From assembly GCA_001429555.1 (NCBI GenBank), contig LMSR01000018.1:62001-126000 (forward strand): DNA of 64,000 nt, given 5' to 3'. The notes below the pieces were generated by a model, which was not told the DNA's origin, searched no databases, and saw only the letters and a list, made by a program, of their open reading frames with translations. Numbering within the stretch: position 1 is the first letter of the stretch; each line of letters begins with the position of its first letter. The position numbers and the translations under genes are program-made. This document shows positions 14,492-24,400 of the stretch, piece by piece. This stretch comes from Nocardioides sp. Soil797 (GTDB taxonomy: Bacteria; Actinomycetota; Actinomycetes; Propionibacteriales; Nocardioidaceae).

Positions 14492-15385
14492 ATGGATGTT
14501 CGACACCTCGGGCTGCTCCGAGAGCTTGCGCTGCGGGGGAGCCTGACCGAGGTGGCCCGAGCCACGCATCGCACACCGTCCGCGGTCAGCCAGCAGTTGC
14601 GTACCGCGCAGCGCGAGTTCGGCACCCAGCTCGTCGAACGGTCGGGCCGCGGCCTGCGGCTCACCGGCGCCGGTCGCCTGCTGGCCGAGGGTGGCGAGGA
14701 GGTCGCCGAGGTCGTGGCGAGAGTCCGCGCGCGATGGGACGCCTTTCGTGGCCAACCCTCGGGCACCGTGACGGTGGCCGGCCTGCCCAGTGCTGCGACG
14801 TACCTCCTGCCGGGTGCCCTCGCCGAACTCGACGGGAGCGCCATCGAGCTGGTCTTCACCGACGAGGACGTCGCCGAGCGGGCGTACGCCGACCTGGTGG
14901 TCGAGCACGACATCGTCATCGCGCACAGCATCACCTCGCACGCACCCGAGGGCACCGATCACCTCGTCACGGTCGAGCTCGTGCGTGAGCCGTTGGACGT
15001 CGCCATGGCCGCGGACCACCCGCTGGCCGCGCGACACGACGTACGCCCCGAGGACCTGGTCGACCAGGAGTGGATCGGGGTGCCGCTCGGTTTCCCCTTC
15101 GACACCGTGCGGCTGGCGGTCGAGGAGCGCACTGGCCAGCCGGTTCAGGTGGTGCAACGGATCCGCGACAACCGCCTCATCGAGGCCCTGGTCGCGGCCA
15201 GCGCCAAGGTGGCGATCCTGCCGCGGTTCACCTCACCGCAGGGCAGCGGCGTCGTGCTTCGGCCGTTGCGCGAGATCTCCACGGCCCGACACATCCACGC
15301 GGTGATGCGCCCCGACCGGGCTGAGCGCCTCGCCGTGAGGCGGGTGGTCGAGACGATGCGCCGGGTCGGGGCCGAGCTCGTGTGA
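14492..15385 (+). CDS. LysR-family transcriptional regulator
   Basis: 297 residues. The winged HTH at residues about 1-60 (LGLLRELALRGSLTEVARATHRTPSAVSQQL) is followed by the periplasmic-binding-like effector domain (about 88-290, SGTVTVAGLPSAATYLLPGAL). This is the standard length and order for a LysR protein. It probably controls the divergent EamA exporter, with GAAGGAC-N9-GTCCTTC as candidate operator. The ATG directly follows a -10 box, so the mRNA is likely leaderless. The effector is unknown. Confidence 0.9.
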   Translation: MDVRHLGLLRELALRGSLTEVARATHRTPSAVSQQLRTAQREFGTQLVERSGRGLRLTGAGRLLAEGGEEVAEVVARVRARWDAFRGQPSGTVTVAGLPSAATYLLPGALAELDGSAIELVFTDEDVAERAYADLVVEHDIVIAHSITSHAPEGTDHLVTVELVREPLDVAMAADHPLAARHDVRPEDLVDQEWIGVPLGFPFDTVRLAVEERTGQPVQVVQRIRDNRLIEALVAASAKVAILPRFTSPQGSGVVLRPLREISTARHIHAVMRPDRAERLAVRRVVETMRRVGAELV

Positions 15386-15502
15386 CGGTGCGTGTGGCGA
15401 GAGTTCGTCATGACATCTTCTCGCCGCGTCCGGGACGGGACGCCGTGGTGACGTCGGTGTGAAGGTGGTGCCACCCCCGACCACCTCACCAGGAAGTCAC
15501 CG

Positions 15503-18500
15503 ATGTCCCTCTCACGATCCCGGGCTCGCCTCAAGCCGCTGATCGCGGCCACTGCCGGCCTGGCCCTGGGCCTCAGCGTCCTCGCCACCCAGTCGCCGAG
15601 CGCGTCCGCCGACCCCGTCGACCCCTCCGCGACCAACGACCAGGTCGTGGGCGCCGACCGGACGAGCCAGCACACCGTCACCCTGATCACCGGCGACCGC
15701 GCCGTGGTCACCTATGCCAAGGACGGTGCCCCCTCGGGCCGCCTGGAGACCGACGAGGCCTGGACCTCCCGGCGCGAGGGCGACGCGCTCTACCTGATCC
15801 CGGTCTCCGCGCAGAAGCTGGTCGACGACGGCAGCCTCGATGCCGAGCTCTTCAACGTCACCGGCCTCGTCGCGGCAGGCTACGACGACGCGAGCCGGGA
15901 CGACCTGCCGGTGATCGTCGACGGGACGATGCCCCGGACCCGCGGCGTGGCCAAGGGCGTCACCCTCGACTCGATCGGCGCCACCGCCACCACGGTCGAG
16001 AAGAGCTCCACGTCGGTCATGTTCTCCGCCTACACCCGCTCGGCGGCCAACACCACCATCTGGCTCGACGGTCACGTGGAGGGCTTCGCCCTCGACCCGG
16101 CCACCGGCGTCAAGCAGACCGGTGCCCCCGCCGCCTGGGCCAAGGGGTACGACGGCCGCGGCACCATGGTCGCCGTCCTCGACACCGGCATCGACGGCGA
16201 GCACCCCGACCTGGCCGACCGGATCGAGACCACCCGCGACTTCACCGGCGAAGGCGAGAGCGAGACCGACGTCAGCGACCGGCAAGGACACGGCACCCAT
16301 GTCGCCTCGACCATCGCCGGCAACGGCACTGCGTCGGCCGGTACCCGCCGCGGCATGGCCCCACGCGCCGACCTGGTCATCGGCAAGGTGCTCGGATCCG
16401 GCGGAGGCCAGGCCTCCTGGATCATCGCCGGCATGGAGTGGGCGGTCGACCAGGGCGCCGACGTGGTCAACATGAGTCTCGGGTCCTCCGAGCCGACCGA
16501 CTGCAGGGACCCGATCGCCAGGTCGGCGCAGAAGCTCAGCAAGCAGACCAAGACCCTGTTCGTGGTCGCCGCCGGCAACTCTGGCCTGCGCGAGACGGTC
16601 TCCTCGCCGGCCTGTGCTTCGGGCGTGCTGACCGTCGGTGCGGTCGACGGAGAGTCGGAGGTGGCCAGCTTCTCGAGCCGCGGCCCCGGTCTCTCGACCC
16701 ATGCCCTCAAGCCAGACCTGACCGCCCCCGGCGTCGACATCGTCGGGGCCGCGAACGGCAGCCCCGGCGACAACCACTACACGACCATGTCGGGCACGTC
16801 GATGGCCGCGCCCCACGTCGCAGGAGGCGTCGCCCTGCTTCGCCAGGCCCACCCGAGGTGGACGGCCGAGCAGATCAGGCAGGTGCTCACCTCACGGGCC
16901 AAGCAGTCACCTCACGGCACCGTCTATGACTCCGGCACCGGCGAGATGAGCGTCAAGCGCGCGTTGAACGCGAAGGTGACCGCCACCTCCGGCCTGCTGC
17001 TGGGCAACTTCGCCTGGCCGCACAACGGACACGAGCAGGCCACCCGGAAGGTCACCTTCACCAACCTCACCAAGAAGAAGATCGACCTGAAGTTCAAGCT
17101 CGACGGTCGGCGCGGGGCCGACGGCAAGAAGATCCCGGCCGCGACCATGCAGCTCGGCAGGAAGAAGGCGACGGTGCGTCCCGGCCAGACCGTCAAGGTG
17201 CCGGTCACCGCCCGTGACCTGCGCGCCGGCCTCACCTCGGCGTCGTACGGCGGGCTGGGCGCGCGTGTGCTGGCCACGAACAAGAAGGGGAAGGTGCTCG
17301 CGACCAGTGCGGTCGGCTACTGGATGGAGCCGAAGAGCGCCGATCTCACCGTCAACCTGATCGACCGCGACGGCAAGCCCGCCACATGGGGCAGCCTGAC
17401 CGTCTTCCAGCTGGACGAGATCGCCGCCCAGGCGCCGGCCGTCGACGGTGAGCCGATCACCGCGCGGTTGCGCACCGGCAAGGTGTCGATCAACGGCTTC
17501 GTGGAGAGCGAGTCCGGCGAGTGGACCTACCTGAGCGTCCCTGAGCTCGACCTCACCAAGGACAGGACGATCACGCTCGACGCGCGACAGGCCACCCCGA
17601 TCACCGTCGGGACCGAGCAGGCCGCACAGCCCCGCGACGCTTCCATGTCCTACACCCGCATCGCCCGTGGCGGCTGGGTGCTCGGCGGGGCGGCGTACGC
17701 CCGGGGGCTCGACGAGGGTGAGGTCGAGATGTCGGCGCTGACCACGAGCGCGAAGGTGACCAACGGCAAGGCCGGCTTCGGCTCCTACTGGCGCCTCTAT
17801 GACCCGGCGACCTCGACCGCGGAGAGTGACTTCGTCTACAACCTGGCGTTCGACGAGACCGGTGGCGTCGCGGCGGACCAGGCGCACGAGGTCGCCGACG
17901 CCGACCTCGGCTCGGTCGACGAGACCTGGTGGGCGATGGGGGAGGACCACACCTTCTTCGACTCCATGCAGACGGTCAACCCGCTCACCGGCGAGCTGCA
18001 GTATGCCGGCGGTGGCGGGAACGCCGTGAACGCCCCCGGCACCCGCACCGCGTGGTACACCGCGGGACGACCGTGGCGCCAGATGGGCACCAGCCGGCGG
18101 CTCTTCACCGAGGTGATGTACGGCGCCCAGGAGACCTTCACTCCCGGGGAGCACCGCACCACCGACTGGTATCGGTTGCCGACCGCCACCGGGCTGAACC
18201 GCAACGCCGACGGCACACCGGGACGGGTGGCCGAGCGGCAGGGCAACCTGCTCGGGCTCGCCTTCCCGCACTGGAAGGACTCCGAGGGACGATTCGGTCA
18301 GGGTGGGTTCGGTGACATCGGGTCCGCGGAGCTGTTCCGTGGCGACGAGTCGCTCGGGAGGTCTGCCTGGCCCTCCGGCCAGTGGGAGGTTCCGGCAGGC
18401 AAGGACCGCTACACCGCGGTGGTCGACCAGCGATCCATCAGGCCGGAACCGTTCTGGTCGCTCGGCCTGCACACGGTGACCAGGTTCGGGTTCACCTCCA

Positions 18501-18877
18501 GCCGGCCGACCGGTGAGGACGTCGTACCGCTGCCGATCATGCTGCCGACCTTCGACGCCGAGGTGGACGGCCACCAATTGGCCCCGGCCGAGGCGGACTT
18601 CCCGGTCACCATCGACTTCGCCGGTCAGGACGGCTACCAGCCGAAGGGGATCGGTGACGTCGAGGTGCAGGTGTCCTACGACGAGATGGCCGTCGACCAG
18701 GACCCGTCGTCCTACACCTGGACCGACGTCGAGGTGACCGAGCAGGACGGGGCGTGGGTGGCGCAGCTGGACAACACCGACGCCTCCGGCAAGCGGGTGT
18801 CGCTGCACGTGAGTGCGCGGGCAGCCGACGGCACCACGGTGGACCAGTACGCGACGTATGTCCTCGCCGTGGAATGA
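15503..18877 (+). CDS. Secreted subtilisin-family (S8) serine peptidase with large C-terminal region
   Basis: 1124 residues, ATG after AGGAAG. A Sec signal peptide ends near ASA-36. Residues 40-200 are a propeptide-like region. The S8 catalytic domain (about 215-490) has Asp227 (AVLDTGIDG), His266 (GHGTHVAS), oxyanion Asn359 (VAAGNSG) and Ser433 (GTSMAAPHVAGG), all intact. The remaining 630 residues are beta-rich, without a motif I recognise; no sorting signal or membrane anchor is visible, so it is probably released. A strong terminator follows, and the next gene is a TrmB/LuxR regulator, a frequent neighbour of such peptidases in actinomycetes. Confidence 0.9.
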   Translation: MSLSRSRARLKPLIAATAGLALGLSVLATQSPSASADPVDPSATNDQVVGADRTSQHTVTLITGDRAVVTYAKDGAPSGRLETDEAWTSRREGDALYLIPVSAQKLVDDGSLDAELFNVTGLVAAGYDDASRDDLPVIVDGTMPRTRGVAKGVTLDSIGATATTVEKSSTSVMFSAYTRSAANTTIWLDGHVEGFALDPATGVKQTGAPAAWAKGYDGRGTMVAVLDTGIDGEHPDLADRIETTRDFTGEGESETDVSDRQGHGTHVASTIAGNGTASAGTRRGMAPRADLVIGKVLGSGGGQASWIIAGMEWAVDQGADVVNMSLGSSEPTDCRDPIARSAQKLSKQTKTLFVVAAGNSGLRETVSSPACASGVLTVGAVDGESEVASFSSRGPGLSTHALKPDLTAPGVDIVGAANGSPGDNHYTTMSGTSMAAPHVAGGVALLRQAHPRWTAEQIRQVLTSRAKQSPHGTVYDSGTGEMSVKRALNAKVTATSGLLLGNFAWPHNGHEQATRKVTFTNLTKKKIDLKFKLDGRRGADGKKIPAATMQLGRKKATVRPGQTVKVPVTARDLRAGLTSASYGGLGARVLATNKKGKVLATSAVGYWMEPKSADLTVNLIDRDGKPATWGSLTVFQLDEIAAQAPAVDGEPITARLRTGKVSINGFVESESGEWTYLSVPELDLTKDRTITLDARQATPITVGTEQAAQPRDASMSYTRIARGGWVLGGAAYARGLDEGEVEMSALTTSAKVTNGKAGFGSYWRLYDPATSTAESDFVYNLAFDETGGVAADQAHEVADADLGSVDETWWAMGEDHTFFDSMQTVNPLTGELQYAGGGGNAVNAPGTRTAWYTAGRPWRQMGTSRRLFTEVMYGAQETFTPGEHRTTDWYRLPTATGLNRNADGTPGRVAERQGNLLGLAFPHWKDSEGRFGQGGFGDIGSAELFRGDESLGRSAWPSGQWEVPAGKDRYTAVVDQRSIRPEPFWSLGLHTVTRFGFTSSRPTGEDVVPLPIMLPTFDAEVDGHQLAPAEADFPVTIDFAGQDGYQPKGIGDVEVQVSYDEMAVDQDPSSYTWTDVEVTEQDGAWVAQLDNTDASGKRVSLHVSARAADGTTVDQYATYVLAVE

Positions 18878-18907
18878 AGTCCTGGAACGACTGGGGTTCC
18901 ACAGCGT

Positions 18908-18942
18908 CCGGGGGCGGCCACCGATGGGGTGGTCGCCCCCGG
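18908..18942 (+). terminator. Intrinsic terminator after the S8 peptidase gene
   Basis: A 15-bp stem (CCGGGGGCGGCCACC / GGTGGTCGCCCCCGG, one G-T pair) with a GATGG loop lies 30 nt after the stop. No T tract. Confidence 0.8.
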
Positions 18943-18975
18943 GCGCTCTCCGGACCTGCGCCATACTCGTGGACT

Positions 18976-19905
18976 GTGGAACTGGATGCACTCGGGATCG
19001 GCGGTCACGAGGAGGTCCTCTACCGGCGCCTGATCGAGGGCGGGCCGGCCACCGCGGAGGAGCTGCGGGCCCTGTGCCTGGTGCCTGGAGAGTCGCTGGC
19101 CGGCGTCCTCGCCGCGCTCGTGGCCTCCGGCCTCGCCGCGCGGGAGGGGGAGTCGTTCCGTGCCGCGCCGCCGGAGCTGGCGCTGCGGTCGCTGTTGGTA
19201 CGACGCCGCAGCGAGCTGGGCCGGGCCGAGAACGCGATGGCCGAGCTGACCGAGTTGTTCCGGACCGCCGCGACCGGATCCGTGCGCGACCTGGTCGAGG
19301 TGGTCACCGGCGTCGAGGGCGTGCGCCAGCGGTTCCACCAGGTGCAGAGCTCGGCGTCCAGCTCGGTGCACGCCTTCGTGCGCGCCGACCCCCAGGTCGT
19401 GCCGGCCGCGGAGAACCCCGCGGAGGAGGAGGCGCTCGGTCGTGGGGTGCAGTACTCCATCGTTCTCGAACGTGCCGTCCTCGAGGCTCCGGGGGCGCTG
19501 GCCAGCGTCGAGGAGAGCGTTGCTGCCGGTGAGGAGGTGCGCACCGTCGACCGGCTTCCGTTGCGCATGGTGATCGCCGACCGGACGACGGCGTTGGTGC
19601 CGTTGGCCTCCGAGGGCGAGCCCGGCGCCGTCGTCGTACACCAGAGCGGGCTGCTCGACGCCCTCCTCGCGCTGTTCCACCAGACCTGGGAGCGCGCCGT
19701 ACCGGTGGTCAACGAACCGGTCGGTGAGGGCGAGCTCGACGGCCGGATCGTCGCACTCCTCCTGCAGGGATACGGCGACCAGTCGATCTCCGGCCAGCTG
19801 GCCGTGTCACCACGAACGGTGCAGCGCCGGATCCGCTCACTGATGGACCAGGCGGGGGTCAGCACCCGTGTCCAGCTCGGCTACTGGCTGGGGCAACGCG
19901 ACTGA
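18976..19905 (+). CDS. TrmB-like / LuxR-type transcriptional regulator
   Basis: 309 residues. GTG at 18976 (VELDALGIGGHEEVLYRRL) is the start that opens the N-terminal winged helix cleanly, and a CATACT box lies 8 nt before it. Residues about 5-75 are a TrmB-type wHTH; the middle is an alpha/beta sensor region; residues about 245-308 are a LuxR-type HTH (LDGRIVALLLQGYGDQSISGQ, then VSPRTVQRRIRSLM). This dual-HTH layout is common in Streptomyces and Nocardioides beside secreted subtilases. Regulation of that peptidase is a reasonable inference, unproven. Confidence 0.8.
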   Translation: MELDALGIGGHEEVLYRRLIEGGPATAEELRALCLVPGESLAGVLAALVASGLAAREGESFRAAPPELALRSLLVRRRSELGRAENAMAELTELFRTAATGSVRDLVEVVTGVEGVRQRFHQVQSSASSSVHAFVRADPQVVPAAENPAEEEALGRGVQYSIVLERAVLEAPGALASVEESVAAGEEVRTVDRLPLRMVIADRTTALVPLASEGEPGAVVVHQSGLLDALLALFHQTWERAVPVVNEPVGEGELDGRIVALLLQGYGDQSISGQLAVSPRTVQRRIRSLMDQAGVSTRVQLGYWLGQRD

Positions 19906-19923
19906 GCCCTCTGGCTGCTCCTG

Positions 19924-19999
19924 CGGCAAGGAAGTTCGCAGCGCTCGGGGCGTGGGGGCGAGGCCGGTGAGAGTGCTGGCGGAGCGAACTTCCTTGCCG
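19924..19999. repeat. 16-bp perfect inverted repeat with 44-nt loop
   Basis: CGGCAAGGAAGTTCGC (19924-19939) and its exact complement GCGAACTTCCTTGCCG (19984-19999) flank a GC-rich loop, 18 nt after the TrmB/LuxR stop. The core GAACTTCCTT recurs at 20133 and 35665. The rest of 19906-20193 shows no gene. Confidence 0.75.
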
Positions 20000-20193
20000 T
20001 GGGTCGCGACGTACGCCTGTGGACAACGAGGTGCCGTACGCCGCGAGATCGCGAAGACTGCAGGCATGGACGCGCTGACTGCTCTGCACCGCTGTCAGCC
20101 CGAAACCTCGTGTCGGGCGCTGGCCAGCGCCGAACTTCCTTCCGGGAGGCGCATGCTTGTCCTCGACATGCTCGCCACTCGACGGGAGAACGG

Positions 20194-21342
20194 ATGCCTC
20201 GACTCGCGCTGCGCCCACGGGACCCGCACGAGGAGCATCGGGTGGCGACGCCACTCGAGCTCTTCACCGACCTCTGCTACGTCGTCGCGGTCGCCCAGGC
20301 CGCACTCCAGCTTCATCACGCGATCAGCGAGGACCACGTCGGCCACGGCGTGGCCTACTTCCTGATCAGCTTCTTCGCGATCTGGTGGGCGTGGCTCAAC
20401 TTCGCGTGGTTCAACTCCGCCTACGACAGCGACGACGTCGTCAACCGCCTGCTCACGCTGCTGCAGATCCTCGGCTCGCTGGTGCTGGCGGCGGGGGTGC
20501 CGCGGATCTTCGAGGAGGACTTCCACCTCGCCGTCGCCGGCTACGTCGTGATGCGCGTCGGGCTGGTCCTGATGTGGCTGCGGGCCGGGTCCGGCCACCC
20601 CGAGTGTCGTCGTACGATCCGTCGCTATGTCATCGGCCTGCTGGTGGCACAGGCCTGCTGGGTCGGCTTCCTCCTCGTGCCGCACGACCTGATCGTCCCG
20701 TTCTTCCTGGTCTTCGCGCTGCTCGACTTCGCCGTGCCGAGCTGGGCGGAACGCGCCGGCGAGACACCCTGGCACCCACACCACATCGGCGAGCGGTACG
20801 CCGGGTTCTTCATCATCGTGCTCGGCGAGACGGTGCTGTCGACCACCGTCGCGATCCAGGTCGCCATCGACGAGGAGGTGGTGGGGGCCAAGGTGGCACT
20901 GGTGGTCGTCGGGGGAGTGCTGATCGTCTTCAGCACCTGGTGGCTCTACTTCTCCCGGGAGTCCGGTGACGCGCTCGAGGGCGACGCCAACCCGTTCCTG
21001 TGGGGCTTCGGTCACTACTTCATCTTCGCGTCAGGCGCCGCACTCGGGGCCGGGCTGGCCGCCCGGGTCGACTACTACGACCACCACACCGAGGTCGGCG
21101 ACCTGGTCACCTCTGCGGCGGTCACCATCCCGACCATCATGTTCCTGGTCGCGTTGTGGGCGGTGCACATTCGCCTCCACGACTCGTCAGTGCAGACCTG
21201 GGGTCCGTTCGCAGCAGTCATCGTCGCGCTGGCGGGGATCACGTTCGTCCCCTACTCCGAGCTGTGGGCCGGCCTGATCTGTTGTGTGCTGCTCGCCGTC
21301 GAGCTCGGGCTGGCGAGACGCAGCACTCCGGCGGCTTGCTGA
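20194..21342 (+). CDS. ltrA: Low temperature requirement protein A (LtrA) family membrane protein
   Basis: 382 residues. ATG at 20194 follows GGGAGAA and gives the usual LtrA opening MPRLALRPRDPHEEHRVATPLELFTDL in two parts: a basic lead, then the motif ATPLELFTDLCYV at the first helix. About ten membrane helices follow. The conserved cytosolic segment WHPHHIGERYAGFFIIVLGE is split here only by my reading: HHIGERY and ILGE-like VLGETVLSTT are visible. The family was named from a Listeria cold-growth locus; its biochemical role is not known. It stands alone between a regulator and mfd. Confidence 0.85.
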   Translation: MPRLALRPRDPHEEHRVATPLELFTDLCYVVAVAQAALQLHHAISEDHVGHGVAYFLISFFAIWWAWLNFAWFNSAYDSDDVVNRLLTLLQILGSLVLAAGVPRIFEEDFHLAVAGYVVMRVGLVLMWLRAGSGHPECRRTIRRYVIGLLVAQACWVGFLLVPHDLIVPFFLVFALLDFAVPSWAERAGETPWHPHHIGERYAGFFIIVLGETVLSTTVAIQVAIDEEVVGAKVALVVVGGVLIVFSTWWLYFSRESGDALEGDANPFLWGFGHYFIFASGAALGAGLAARVDYYDHHTEVGDLVTSAAVTIPTIMFLVALWAVHIRLHDSSVQTWGPFAAVIVALAGITFVPYSELWAGLICCVLLAVELGLARRSTPAAC

Positions 21343-21354
21343 CCTTGTCCACGA

Positions 21355-21396
21355 CGTCATACGGATCGGCAGCGCGAGCCACCGCAACGTATGACG
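21355..21396 (+). terminator. Inverted repeat after ltrA
   Basis: CGTCATACG / CGTATGACG, 9-bp perfect arms with a 24-nt loop, 12 nt after the ltrA stop. No T tract. Confidence 0.4.
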
Positions 21397-21490
21397 CACG
21401 CGGCAGCGGGCTGCATGTCTGGGCGTAGACTTCGCTGAGTTCACCCCCTGTCATTCCAGACCGGGGGCTGTCGTCGTGTGGAGGATGAGC

Positions 21491-24400
21491 GTGCGCCTGC
21501 AAGGTCTCGCAGATGTGGTGTTGGCCAACGAGACGTTGGCGGGAGCGATGGCCGATGCCGGCACCGTCAGTGCGCTCGATCTGACCGGCCCTGCCGGCGT
21601 ACGCCCCTTCGTCGTCTCCGGCCTGGTCCGCGCCGGTCGGAGCGTGCTGGTGGTCACCGCCACCCAGCGTGAGGCCGAGGACCTGGTCGACACCCTGGGT
21701 GACCTGGTCGACCCCGACCAGATCGCCTACTTCCCGAGCTGGGAGACGCTGCCCCACGAGCGACTCAGCCCGCGCAGCGACACCGTCGGTCGCCGCCTGG
21801 CGGTCCTGCGCCGCATCACGCATCCGGACGAGGGCGAGCTCAAGGTCGTCGTGGCGCCGGTGCGCAGCGTGCTGCAGCCTCAGGTCAAGGGCCTTGGCGA
21901 CCTCGCACCGGTGGAGATCCGCAAGGGCGACACCGTGGAGATCGACGACATCGCCCGGCGCCTGCAGGACGCGGCGTACTCCCGGGTGGACCTGGTCGAG
22001 AAGCGCGGCGAGTACGCCGTCCGCGGCGGCATCGTCGACGTCTTCCCGCCGACCGAGGAGCACCCGTTGCGGGTGGAGTTCTGGGGCGACGACGTCGAGG
22101 AGATCCGCAGCTTCGCGGTCGCCGACCAGCGCACCCTCGACGCGGTCGAGCGGCTCTGGGCGCCGCCGTGCCGTGAGCTCCTGATGACCGAGGACGTACG
22201 CCGTCGCGCCGCTGAGCTGGGTGCCAGCCATCCGCAGCTGCTCGAGCTGACGGACAAGATCGCCAACGGCATCGCCATCGAGGGCATGGAGTCCCTGGCC
22301 CCGGTGCTGGTCGACGACATGGAGCTGTTGGTCGACCTGATGCCGAAGGACACCAGCGTGCTGGTGCTCGACCCGGAGCGGGTGCGCTCGCGAGCACAGG
22401 ACCTGGTCGCCACCAGTGAGGAGTTCCTCGGCGCCTCGTGGGCGGCAGCGGCCAGTGGCGGTGTCGCGCCGATCGATCTCGGTGCCGCGTCCTACAAGAT
22501 GCTCGGTGACGTTCGCGAGCACGCCATCGAGTCCGGGTTGGCCTGGTGGTCGGTGAGTCCGTTCGGCCTGGACGATGATCTCGATCGGGTGGGTGACCTC
22601 GACCCCGACGCGCCTTCGTCCCGGGTGATCGAGCTGAACCCGGCCGAGGCCTACCGCGGCGACGTCGCCCAAGCCGTGCGTGACGTCAAGGCCTGGAGCG
22701 ACGAGGGCAAGCAGGTCTTCGTGGTCCGTGAGGGCCACGGCCCCGCGCAACGCACCGTCGAGGTGCTGGGCGAGAACGAGATCGCCGCGCGCCTGGTGGA
22801 GGACGGCCCCGTCGCGGCCGATGGCGTGGTCAACGTTCTGCAGGCCCAGCTGGTCCAGGGCCTGGTGGGTGAGACGTTCGCCATCCTCACCGGCGAGGAC
22901 ATCTCCGGCCAGAAGTCATCCACCCGCGACATGCGCAAGCTGCCGGCCCGACGGAAGAAGCAGATCGACCCGCTCGAGCTCAAGCCCGGCGACTACGTCG
23001 TCCACGAGCAGCACGGCGTGGGCCGCTACGTGGAGATGAAGCAGCGCGAGGTCCAGGGCGCCACCCGCGAATACCTCGTGCTGGAGTACGGCGCCGCCAA
23101 GCGTGGCTCGGCCCCGGATCGCCTCTACGTGCCCGCCGACTCCCTCGACCAGGTCACCCGCTACGTCGGGGGTGAGGCCCCCAGCCTCGACCGTCTCGGC
23201 GGTGCCGACTGGGCCAAGCGCAAGGGCAAGGCACGCAAGGCCGTGCGCGAGATCGCCTCCGAGCTGATCAAGCTCTACGCCGCCCGCCAGGCCACCAAGG
23301 GGCACGCCTTCGGGCCCGACACCCCGTGGCAGCGCGAGCTCGAGGACGCCTTCCCGTTCCAGGAGACCGCCGACCAGCTGAGCACGGTCGACGAGGTCAA
23401 GAGCGACATGATGCAGCAGGTGCCGATGGACCGGCTGGTCTGTGGCGACGTGGGCTACGGCAAGACCGAGATCGCAGTCCGGGCCGCGTTCAAGGCGGTC
23501 CAGGACGGCAAGCAGGTCGCCCTGTTGGTGCCGACCACTCTGCTGGTCACCCAGCACTTCTCCACCTTCGCCGAGCGGATGAGCGGCTTCCCGGTCAACC
23601 TGCGGGCCCTGTCACGCTTCCAGAGCGACAAGGAGGCGAAGGAGGTCATGGAGGGGCTGGCCGACGGCACCGTCGACATCGTCATCGGCACCCACCGGCT
23701 CTTCAATGCCGACGTACGTTTCAAGGACCTCGGCCTGATCGTCGTCGACGAGGAACAGCGCTTCGGCGTCGAGCACAAGGAGAAGATGAAGACGCTGCGC
23801 ACCAGTGTCGACGTACTCTCCATGTCGGCAACGCCGATCCCGCGCACCCTCGAGATGACGATCACCGGGATCCGCGAGATGTCCACGATCGCCACGCCGC
23901 CCGAGGAACGCCACCCCGTCCTGACCTACGTCGGGGGCTACGAGGACCGGCAGGTGACTGCCGCGATCCGTCGTGAGCTGCTGCGTGAGGGACAGGTCTT
24001 CTACATCCACAACCGGGTGCAGTCGATCGAGAAGGCCGCCCAGCGCATCAACGAGCTGGTGCCCGAGGCCAGGGTCGCCACCGCGCACGGCCAGATGAAC
24101 GAGCGCCAGCTCGAGCAGGTGATGCTCGACTTCTGGGAGAAGCGCTTCGACGTGCTCGTCTGCACGACCCTGGTGGAGTCGGGCCTCGACGTGTCGAACG
24201 CCAACACGATGATCATCGAGCGCTCCGACACCCTCGGACTCTCGCAGCTGCACCAGCTGCGCGGTCGCGTCGGCAGGTCGCGGGAGCGGGCCTACGCCTA
24301 CTTCCTGTATCCGAGCGAGAAGCCGCTGACGGAGACCGCGCACGAACGGCTCGCCACCCTCGCCCAGCACTCCGACCTCGGCGGCGGCATGGCGATCGCG

